DNA from: Paraglaciecola arctica | GTDB lineage: Bacteria; Pseudomonadota; Gammaproteobacteria; Enterobacterales; Alteromonadaceae | Assembly (NCBI RefSeq): GCF_018861065.1 | Contig: NZ_JAHKQO010000047.1 | Location: 1 to 32,009 of the forward strand | Direction of reading: 5' to 3' | Length of the DNA: 32,009 nt | Part shown: piece by piece, positions 25,485 to 32,009 of the stretch | Position numbering within the stretch: position 1 is the first letter of the stretch | Layout: each line of letters begins with the position of its first letter | Translations under genes and position numbers: made by a program | Notes under the pieces: model-generated | The model's input: the letters and a program-made list of their open reading frames with translations, nothing else | Database searches by the model: none | Told to the model about the DNA's origin: nothing

Positions 25485-27896
25485 CTAAATAGGTGATCCC
25501 GGTGGTAAAGGTTTTACCTTAATGTGAGATTTCCATTCGCCTAGTCGCCAATATTGCTCTAATTGCCGGGCCATAACCGCGTTGTGAGCGTTGCGTTTAT
25601 TGTTTTTGAACCACTTATGTAATTCAACCAAATTTGTTTCTATTTCACCCCGCACTTCAGGCGCTAAGTTTGGTTGTTGCATAGCATTCACCACCTGATC
25701 TAATACTAAATAATTCACTCGGTTGCTCAGCTGAGGATAGATTTTGTCGGTGCCATGTTTGATGGTTTGTTTAAACAGGCGATCCAATAAATAACCTAAA
25801 TCGGGTGCATCTTTAAGTTGTTGTTTTTGTTGTACTAAACGATTAAGGCGCTCAGCTTTTAACAACAAATTAAGGCTATAAGCTGCTGCTGATTCTGCGG
25901 CGCTAATAGGATCAAACGTGAGTCCGGTGCGCCCTTTAAAACTTTCTCGGTTGCGGTATTCGCCGTAAGCTTTGGGGGTGATCAATTGTGTCAACGCAGC
26001 GGGAATGCTCAAAAACTCAGAATTTAGAGTCTCTAACATGGCTGTCACGGCTTGTTTTTGCTGTTTTGCAGCAATCACCTGAACTCCGTTAGCCTTGGGG
26101 TAATCTCCTTTTAACTCGTATTCGTAATTCACGCCACCAATCACTTTTGCAACGGCGTCTAGTTGATAACGATGTAGTAAATAAATAGGCGCAAAGGTTT
26201 CTTCTAACGAAGACAATGTGGCACCAGACTGAATCGTTTTAAGGCCAAAGTTAACCATGGCGACTTTACGCACTTCGCTGATCCGTTTTAATTCACTGAC
26301 CGCATCCGCGCCGTTATCCCAAAGATGTCCTTCTACATTGGCGGCATGGGATGGACGGGCATCTGGATCAGATTGGTACCTATAGCCTTTTTCTCTAGCT
26401 GAAGTAACTAGTTGCTCTAGCCCCTGTTGTTCTTTGTTATCGTCGCTGTAAGTTTGATACCCATAGGCCACTACATATTTATCCCACTCACCCATTCCCA
26501 CATCGTAAGCATTATCTAAACTAATTTTGCCATCCTGAATACTCACTAAAGGGTGGGGATAATCCATAACTGATTCACGGCCATATTCGCTAGCGGCAAA
26601 GTTGTGGGCAATACCTAAGGTGTGCCCCACTTCATGGGCTGAAAGCTGACGAATACGCGCTAATGCCATAGCTTTTTGTTTAGACGTGTCCACTTGTTCA
26701 TCGGATTTACCATCCGCACTAAAAGGGCTAGTTAAGCCCAAAGCGATCAAATAGTCTTGCCTTACCCGCAATGAACCCAAAGTAACGTGCCCTTTGATGA
26801 TTTCACCCGTACGAGGGTCGATAACAGAAGAGCCGTAAGACCAACCTCGTGTGGCGCGATGCACCCACTGAATCACGTTATATCGTACATCCATAGGATC
26901 CGCGTCTTCAGGTAACACTTTAACTTGAAAGGCATTTTTGTAACCGATAGCACTGAACGCTTGATCCCACCACAACGCACCATCTTTTAAAGCACTCATC
27001 ACTGGCTCAGGAATACCTGGGTCGAGATAATATACAATAGGGTCAACAGCTTCACTCACGCTGGCATTAGGCTGTTTTTTACTTAAACGATGCCTAGGAA
27101 TAAACTGCTTGCTCATGCTGTCTTCAATGGGCACTGAATAATCTTGATAGCCCACAGACCAAAAACCTGAAAAAGGTACAAACTTTCTGGGTTGATATTC
27201 GGAATCTGGTAACTTCACCAACGAATGATGCAAATGCACCGAAATACTAATGGGATCGGGGGTCACTTGATTCACGTATTGCCCAGGGTTTGAACCACCA
27301 AAGGTCACTAAGGCTTCTAATTCAGTATTATTTGGAAAGGCTTTACTACGTTTTAAATACACCCCACTTCTTTTCGCATCGGGTCGATAACTGCCTTGAT
27401 TCGAACCTGATAAACGTTGCGATATTTGGTGAATATCTGAGAGTAAGAAGTCGGTGTAATCGATCACCACCACATCATCATCACTAGCCACGACAGAAAA
27501 CCCAGCAATCACAGAGTCGGCGAAAGCTTCATCAATACTTGCTTGTTCTGCTAGGTTAGAAGAGCTGGCTCGGTATTGGGTATTTAGTTGTTTTAACAAC
27601 ACTTTATTACCAAAGCGTTCAAACTTAACGAGTCGTGTATCCCCCAATTGGCCACGATCTAAGCCAATATCATTGGAGCCTATGCCTTGAGGCAAACTGC
27701 TTTGAAAAAGAAAGGGTTGATCTAGTTTGTCAATTTTAAGGAAAACTTTATCTTGTTGTATTTGATAATAAAAATCATAAAAGCCGCTGTGCTGCGACAT
27801 ACCTTTAGTGAAGTCGGCAACACTCACTTGTTTATTCGCATCGGCTGCGACACACAAAATAGGGATGAATAAAAGCCAAAGTAAAACGATCCGCAT
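25485..27896 (-). CDS. Exported zinc metalloprotease (DUF5117/DUF4953-type)
   Basis: ATG 27896 gives a signal peptide (MRIVLLWLLFIPILCVAAD) and about 803 residues; the frame stays open further upstream but that part lacks support. The zinc site HEVGHTLGIAHN (421-432) has the metzincin HExxHxxGxxH pattern, and the downstream SVMDYP fits a Met-turn. The N-terminal half (FYDFYYQIQQDKVFLKI, FLFQSSLPQGIGSNDIGLDRGQLGDTRLVKFER) matches what I recall of the DUF5118/DUF5117 proteins, and the C-terminal half is helical. The substrate is unknown. It is divergent from the ABC/PqqD/B2 cassette. Confidence 0.88.
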   Translation of the reverse strand: MRIVLLWLLFIPILCVAADANKQVSVADFTKGMSQHSGFYDFYYQIQQDKVFLKIDKLDQPFLFQSSLPQGIGSNDIGLDRGQLGDTRLVKFERFGNKVLLKQLNTQYRASSSNLAEQASIDEAFADSVIAGFSVVASDDDVVVIDYTDFLLSDIHQISQRLSGSNQGSYRPDAKRSGVYLKRSKAFPNNTELEALVTFGGSNPGQYVNQVTPDPISISVHLHHSLVKLPDSEYQPRKFVPFSGFWSVGYQDYSVPIEDSMSKQFIPRHRLSKKQPNASVSEAVDPIVYYLDPGIPEPVMSALKDGALWWDQAFSAIGYKNAFQVKVLPEDADPMDVRYNVIQWVHRATRGWSYGSSVIDPRTGEIIKGHVTLGSLRVRQDYLIALGLTSPFSADGKSDEQVDTSKQKAMALARIRQLSAHEVGHTLGIAHNFAASEYGRESVMDYPHPLVSIQDGKISLDNAYDVGMGEWDKYVVAYGYQTYSDDNKEQQGLEQLVTSAREKGYRYQSDPDARPSHAANVEGHLWDNGADAVSELKRISEVRKVAMVNFGLKTIQSGATLSSLEETFAPIYLLHRYQLDAVAKVIGGVNYEYELKGDYPKANGVQVIAAKQQKQAVTAMLETLNSEFLSIPAALTQLITPKAYGEYRNRESFKGRTGLTFDPISAAESAAAYSLNLLLKAERLNRLVQQKQQLKDAPDLGYLLDRLFKQTIKHGTDKIYPQLSNRVNYLVLDQVVNAMQQPNLAPEVRGEIETNLVELHKWFKNNKRNAHNAVMARQLEQYWRLGEWKSHIKVKPLPPGSPI

Positions 27897-28162
27897 CACA
27901 ACAAATTTCCTAATTTCAAATGAGTATGAAACAACATTAACCAGAATTGATTCTAAAAAGAAGAGCAACTCTAAAAATATAAAAGAATTGATAAAATTAG
28001 TGCGACTCAAATTTATTATTGCCTAGAAAACAAGGTAAGATAAAAACCTATTGTGGTTCTTTTTCAAATTGGGACTCAACTTAGTACGCTCCTAAGCATA
28101 TGAATTTAATAGCAACAAAGTTGAAATACACTGTATTTTAAGTAAATGGATTGACCACTTTT

Positions 28163-29830
28163 ATGTTTAACTCCCTTAGATTTGAATATGCCATCAAACT
28201 ATTCAAAGAACATAAAATAGCTTTTGGCTATGTGGTTTTTTTGATGCTTTGTGAAACTGCGGTAAGCTTAAGCGTGCCGTTTTTTGCGGGTAAATACTCA
28301 GAGTATTTTATCACTAGCTCTTCGGTTATAAATGAAACCCACATTTATATATTACTGATGTGGTTGGCTTTATTTGGATTGCATGCCTTTTTACGATTTT
28401 TATCTACCTATAAAGTTAGCTTAATAGGTGCACGGTTAATGGCGGATCTTAGCTGCCGCCTTTACGACCACATTCAAATGTTACCCATGCAGTATTTTAA
28501 AGAAAATAAACGCGGCGATGTGTTGTCTATGCTCAGTAATGACTTAGCGGTTATCAGCTATTTTGCTTCAAGTGTACTCACCAATCTGGTGCCTAGTATT
28601 TTAGTGTTAACCGGTGCTTCAATATTGATGTTTAGAATTGAGCCCACAGTCGCGCTATTGATTATTATATTTGTGCCAGTGATTTTTATTGTGTTGAAAC
28701 TGGTGAGTCGCGGGATTTTGCCTATTTCTAGAGCGTTAATTCAGCGACAAGCCGATACTATGGCAATTGCCAGCGAAAACATTGGAGCAATGTCTCTAAT
28801 AAAAGCCTTTAACCGCGAAACGTTAGAATCGAGTAAATTCAAGGACATCACCACAGAAACACTGCAACTTCGCAGTCAGCAACTTAAACTTCAGGCATTG
28901 TTATCACCATTAGTGCAATTTTTAGCTTCTATCGCAGTATTGATAGTAGTAGTGCTCAGTTTTATGCGTTTTCAGTCGGGCAACATAAGTATTCCCGATC
29001 TAGTTAGTCTGATGTTATATGGCTTGGTTTTTACTCGGCCGTTAGGCTCTTTAGCGGGTTTGTATGGCCAGATACAACAAGTTATTGGTGCCTCAGATAG
29101 ATTACTGACATTTTATCATCTTGAATCAGAGCCGAGCCCATCTGCGGGTTTAGAATTAACAACAGACAAAGCCGATATTGTTTTTAATAACGTCACTTTT
29201 GCGTATAAAAACAAACCTGCGGTGTTTGAATCTTTATCTTTTGAGTTAGCAGATAGACAAACCATGCTGCTGTATGGCGAAAACGGTGGTGGCAAAACCA
29301 CACTCATGCACTTATTAATGAAATTTCATGAGCCCAGTGAAGGTCAAATTTTAATTGGTAACCAAGATATCGCATTGTTCAATAACTCTTCGGTTAGAGC
29401 GACTATTGCTTTGGTATCTCAGGACGTATTATTGTGTAATGGTTCCATCACCGACAACATCACCTATGGAGTCGTCGACCCAAGTCCCGAAAAGTTGAAA
29501 TTGGCATGTAAAGCATCTGGAGTAGATAGATTGATACAAAACTTGCCTCAGGGGTATCAAACAATTGTGGGAGAAGGTGGCGTGTTATTGTCTGGCGGTC
29601 AAAAACAAAGAGTATCCTTAGCCCGGGCACTACTGTTGCAGCCACGCATCTTGCTGCTTGACGAACCCACCTCTATGCTAGACGAGTTTTCTCGGCACTC
29701 TTTCAAGAGTGAGTTTAAACAATTATTCAGTGACTATACTGTGATCGTTATTTCTCACGATCCTGCATTAAGCGATGTTGCCGACCATGTGTATAAACTG
29801 GATAATGGTGTTCTGCTGCGAGAAAAATAA
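28163..29830 (+). CDS. ABC exporter, fused membrane and ATPase domains
   Basis: This half-transporter of about 555 residues has six transmembrane helices in the first 290 residues, including MADLSCRLYDHIQMLPMQYFKENKRGDVLSMLSNDL, a typical type-I exporter coupling segment. The ATPase domain has Walker A GENGGGKTT (from about 372), signature LSGGQKQR (about 475-482), Walker B ILLLDEPTSMLDE and H-loop VISHD. There is no N-terminal C39 peptidase domain. ATG 28163 is preferred; TTG 28151 is possible. It is followed after 29 bases by a PqqD-like gene and then a B2-like gene, so export of a modified peptide is a reasonable guess. Confidence 0.9.
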   Translation: MFNSLRFEYAIKLFKEHKIAFGYVVFLMLCETAVSLSVPFFAGKYSEYFITSSSVINETHIYILLMWLALFGLHAFLRFLSTYKVSLIGARLMADLSCRLYDHIQMLPMQYFKENKRGDVLSMLSNDLAVISYFASSVLTNLVPSILVLTGASILMFRIEPTVALLIIIFVPVIFIVLKLVSRGILPISRALIQRQADTMAIASENIGAMSLIKAFNRETLESSKFKDITTETLQLRSQQLKLQALLSPLVQFLASIAVLIVVVLSFMRFQSGNISIPDLVSLMLYGLVFTRPLGSLAGLYGQIQQVIGASDRLLTFYHLESEPSPSAGLELTTDKADIVFNNVTFAYKNKPAVFESLSFELADRQTMLLYGENGGGKTTLMHLLMKFHEPSEGQILIGNQDIALFNNSSVRATIALVSQDVLLCNGSITDNITYGVVDPSPEKLKLACKASGVDRLIQNLPQGYQTIVGEGGVLLSGGQKQRVSLARALLLQPRILLLDEPTSMLDEFSRHSFKSEFKQLFSDYTVIVISHDPALSDVADHVYKLDNGVLLREK

Positions 29831-29859
29831 GTAACTGAATTAATATAAAGGAACTGAAA

Positions 29860-30126
29860 ATGAATATTGCGTTAAAAGAAGGACTGTTAATTCAAAAAGT
29901 AGTGGACGAAATCGTCATACTTGAGCCAGAAAGTGGCGATTACTACACGCTTAATGAAATGGGTGCAATAATGCTTGAGCAACTGCAGCAAGGGCAATCT
30001 GTAGACGAAATAACCGTAAAAATTAGCCAAGCATTCGATGTCAAGGAAACAGCAGTCAAACAAGACTTTACTCACTTGTTAACTGAACTTCAAAAACACG
30101 GGCTAGCACACCATCAAGCTACTTAA
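29860..30126 (+). CDS. PqqD-like peptide recognition protein (RRE, lasso B1-like)
   Basis: This 88-residue protein of the PqqD family has the usual pattern: an N-terminal beta hairpin EIVILEPESGDYYTLNEMGAIMLEQLQQGQSVDEI, then helices with a second winged element (ISQAFDVKETAVKQDFTHLLTELQKHGL). Such proteins bind the leader of a ribosomal peptide and present it to processing enzymes. AAAGGA stands before the ATG. The stop lies 40 bases before the annotatable start of the B2-like gene, though that reading frame stays open back into this gene's 3' end. No precursor gene is recognised. Confidence 0.87.
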   Translation: MNIALKEGLLIQKVVDEIVILEPESGDYYTLNEMGAIMLEQLQQGQSVDEITVKISQAFDVKETAVKQDFTHLLTELQKHGLAHHQAT

Positions 30127-30166
30127 ACTCTTAACTAAGTTTTGGCGAATACCTCACTCAAACAAA

Positions 30167-30601
30167 GTGATTGCCCTCAAGGCTTGGTACCTATTTATAT
30201 ACTGGGATATATTGATTTCAGTGGTGCCGTACAAATATTGGAAAAATAAGCTATTCAAAAGTAGCCATACATTTACTGACGGCACCATTGCAGATGTTAT
30301 ATCTATCACCCAACTAATCGAAAAAGTCGCGCGAAATCACTTTGTTAAAATCAACTGCTTGAGAAGATGTGCAGTACAAAAACAACTACTAACAAAACTA
30401 GGCTTCGCGCCCCAACTAGTATTTGGCGTAAAGAAACAGCAAGACAATTTGTCCGTACCAGTTTCCGCACACTTTTACGCACATTGCTGGTTAACCTTCA
30501 ACGGCCAAATCATTAACGACTCAAAAGAAGAAACCAACCAATACGTAACACTCCATAACCACGATAAAGAGCAAAATCAAATACTCAAGAGCTTCAAATA
30601 G
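30167..30601 (+). CDS. Lasso-peptide B2-like cysteine protease (transglutaminase-like fold)
   Basis: The 144 residues from the first usable start (GTG 30167) show the C-H-D triad of B2 leader peptidases: C64 in INCLRRCAVQKQLLTKLGF, H106 in AHCWLTFNGQ and D118 in IINDS. LVFGVKK matches the family's LVIGV strand. B2 proteins cut the leader of the precursor bound by a B1/PqqD partner. The frame is open upstream to 30107 and would read IKLLKLLTKFWRIPHSNK, which resembles the usual family N-terminus, yet no ATG, GTG or TTG begins it, and GTG 30167 has no good ribosome site. Start loss or an unusual start is possible. Confidence 0.82.
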   Translation: MIALKAWYLFIYWDILISVVPYKYWKNKLFKSSHTFTDGTIADVISITQLIEKVARNHFVKINCLRRCAVQKQLLTKLGFAPQLVFGVKKQQDNLSVPVSAHFYAHCWLTFNGQIINDSKEETNQYVTLHNHDKEQNQILKSFK

Positions 30602-30618
30602 CCTCAAGGAAACAAGTA

Positions 30619-31140
30619 GATTCCCACTTAAAACATGTGGGAATGACGGATAATAGATTCCTGCTAACAACATGCAGGAATGACGGGAGTTAGTTTTTAG
30701 CCTGTCATTCCGGTCCAACCGCAGCCTCACCACTGTCATTCCGGTCCAACCGAAGCCAAACCACTGTCATTCCGGCAGTCTTTTAAGCCGGAATCGGTTT
30801 TTTCAAAGGGTAAAACAAAAGAATGGATTCCCGCTAACAGCACGCGGGAATGACAGATAGTAGATTCCTGCTAACAGCATGCAGGAATGACGGGAGTTAG
30901 TTCTTAGCCTGTCATTCCGGTCCAACCGCAGCCTCACCTCTGTCATTTCGGTCCAACCGCAACCACAGCTCTGTCATTCCGGCAGTCTTTTAAGCCGGAA
31001 TCGGTTTTTTCAAAAGGCAAAACAAAAGAATGGATTCCCGCTAAAAACATGCGTGAATGGCGAAGGTTAGGTTCCTGCTAAAAGCATGCTGGAGAGACAG
31101 ATAATAGATTCCAGCAAACAGCAGCGAGAATGACGAGTCG
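30619..31140. repeat. Array of GATTCC...GGAATGAC hairpin repeats (first block)
   Basis: Dense imperfect hairpins fill this gap, for example 30619-30647, 30656-30684, 30826-30854 and 30863-30891, alternating with GTCATTCCGGTCCAACCG boxes and a GTCATTCCGGCAGTC...GCCGGAATC hairpin. A composite unit recurs with a period of 207 bases (30766 to 30973). Stems differ by paired changes: TTCCCGC/GCGGGAA, TTCCTGC/GCAGGAA and TTCCCAC/GTGGGAA. Copies toward 31140 are decayed. No gene is supported here apart from fortuitous open frames on the minus strand. Confidence 0.92.
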
Positions 31141-31234
31141 TATGGTTTACATAAACGACAACTTATTTGTCAAACAGCATAGAAATACTCTATACATATT
31201 AAATTAAAAAATTATCCCAAAAGAATGGACTCTC

Positions 31235-31522
31235 ATGAAACAGCCCGCTGTTTACATTCTCACAAATAAAAAATACGGCACTTTATATATAGGTGTCACA
31301 AGTGCATTAGTGAAACGGATTTGGCAGCACAAAAACAACATTGTTGAAGGGTTTACCGCTAAATATCAATTACATAATTTGGTCTATTTCGAAATTCACA
31401 CCGATATGTACACTGCAATTAGTCGAGAAAAACAGCTGAAAAAATGGAGACGAAGTTGGAAAATAGATCTAATTGAAAAAGAAAATATAAATTGGAACGA
31501 CTTGTATCCTACGTTACTTTGA
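31235..31522 (+). CDS. GIY-YIG endonuclease domain protein (second copy)
   Basis: This 95-residue single-domain protein begins MKQPAVYILTNKKYGTLYIGVTSALVKRIWQHK; the GIY-YIG core is present as VYI...LYIG, with the Arg and His that follow. AISREKQLKKWRRSWKIDLI carries the conserved glutamate helix, and NWNDLYPTLL ends the chain. It is clearly a paralogue of the gene at 23326-23622, sharing the MKQP start and the body but diverged. It sits inside the hairpin-repeat field. Its leader (31218-31232) matches the repeat unit at 30816-30830 in all but one base. Confidence 0.87.
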   Translation: MKQPAVYILTNKKYGTLYIGVTSALVKRIWQHKNNIVEGFTAKYQLHNLVYFEIHTDMYTAISREKQLKKWRRSWKIDLIEKENINWNDLYPTLL

Positions 31523-31546
31523 CTATGTGGTGATGAGTAAAAAATA

Positions 31547-32009
31547 GATTCCCGCTAACAACATGCGGGAATGACAGATGGTAGATTCCTGCTAACCGCA
31601 TGCAGGAATGACGGGAGTTAGTTCTTAGCCTGTCATTCCGGTCCAACCGCAACCACACCTCTGTCATTCCGGCAGTCTTTAAGCCGGAATCGGTTATTTC
31701 AAAGGGTAAAACAAAAGAATGGATTCCCGCTAACAACATGCGGGAATGACAGATGGTAGATTCCTGCTAACAGCATGCAGGAATGACAGAAAGTAGATTC
31801 CTGCTAACAGCATGCAGGAATGACAGGAGTTAGTTCTTAGCCTGTCATTCCGGTCCAGCCGAAGCCTCACCACTGTCATTCCGGCAGTCTTTAAGCCGGA
31901 ATCGGTTATTTCAAAGGGTAAGACAAAAGAATGGATTCCTTCTAACAGCATGCGGGAATGACGGATAATAGATTCCTGCTAACAGCATGCGGGAATGACG
32001 GATAATAGA
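31547..32009. repeat. Array of GATTCC...GGAATGAC hairpin repeats (second block, runs off the window)
   Basis: The same elements continue after the GIY-YIG gene. The GTCATTCCGGCAGTC box recurs at 31673 and 31875, a period of 202 bases, slightly shorter than the first block because of small deletions (one T fewer in the loop of the CCGGC hairpin). Stems are mostly intact, unlike the decayed copies on the other side of the gene. The array is cut by the window end. No gene is seen. Confidence 0.92.

Noticed and set aside
27897-28010. N-terminal extension of the metalloprotease frame
   Set aside because: The ATG at 27896 starts a canonical signal peptide; the extension would place hydrophobic, low-complexity residues in front of it.
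28100-28141. Tiny 13-codon ORF (MNLIATKLKYTVF) before the ABC exporter, considered as a peptide precursor
   Set aside because: Too short, with no leader or core features and no good ribosome site; any such ORF is expected by chance in AT-rich DNA.
30521-31951. Minus-strand open frames at 30521-30739, 31509-31739 and 31730-31951 with similar translations
   Set aside because: They are the same hairpin repeats read in one frame (similar MLLAGI and LRLDRNDRL phrases), cover palindromic DNA and have no plausible gene signals.
30619-32009. Possible CRISPR array
   Set aside because: The repeats are hairpins of several types with irregular spacing and repeated rather than unique spacers, and no cas gene is present.

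Overview
The window looks like chromosomal DNA from a marine gammaproteobacterium of the Alteromonadaceae (Paraglaciecola/Glaciecola/Alteromonas type). This is inferred from the AT-leaning base composition, the betB-betA-BCCT arrangement, a DUF2989-like lipoprotein, a fused E1 alpha-beta ketoacid dehydrogenase, and abundant GTCATTCC/GGAATGAC hairpin repeats. It was not tested by any search. No rRNA, tRNA, phage or CRISPR locus is visible.

Layout. (1) 1-4768 is a cobalamin uptake and salvage operon. A repeat-derived hairpin pair is followed by a cobalamin riboswitch (about 280-393) with a possible attenuator, then btuD and btuC (overlapping), a CobC-like phosphatase, the CobO/BtuR adenosyltransferase, and a BtuF-like binding protein. 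(2) 4919-8139 holds a LysR regulator divergent from a fused E1 alpha/beta 2-oxoacid dehydrogenase. (3) 8229-11252 is a mixed stretch: a solute-binding-protein-like gene, a PhyH-type Fe(II)/2-oxoglutarate dioxygenase, a 66-residue hypothetical, and a PAS-GGDEF diguanylate cyclase with an intact inhibitory site. (4) 11446-15283 is a second cobalamin operon: riboswitch, btuB-type TonB receptor, then directly abutting it a lipoprotein with a cadherin-like domain and a probable beta-propeller, closed by a clear terminator. (5) 15377-19820 is a choline-to-glycine-betaine operon: betB, betA and a short, divergent BCCT-like carrier. (6) 20071-22885 holds a TPR protein, the DUF2989-like lipoprotein and a second solute-binding-like protein. 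(7) 23166-23725 holds a small membrane ORF that runs into a compact unit made of a GIY-YIG gene between two exactly inverted 22-bp palindromic repeats. (8) 23974-25404 encodes a conserved protein of unknown function. (9) 25485-30601 holds a large zinc metalloprotease divergent from a three-gene ABC exporter / PqqD-like / lasso-B2-like protease cassette. (10) 30602 to the end is a dense field of hairpin repeats with a second GIY-YIG gene inside it.

How it fits together. Both cobalamin operons are riboswitch-controlled and together would bring cobalamin from the cell surface (lipoprotein plus BtuB), through the periplasm (BtuF), across the inner membrane (BtuCD), to adenosylation (CobO). The most interesting parts are the BtuG-like lipoprotein paired with BtuB, the exporter-PqqD-B2 cassette with no visible cyclase or precursor, and the two GIY-YIG genes embedded in hairpin repeats, one of which has the shape of a small mobile unit.
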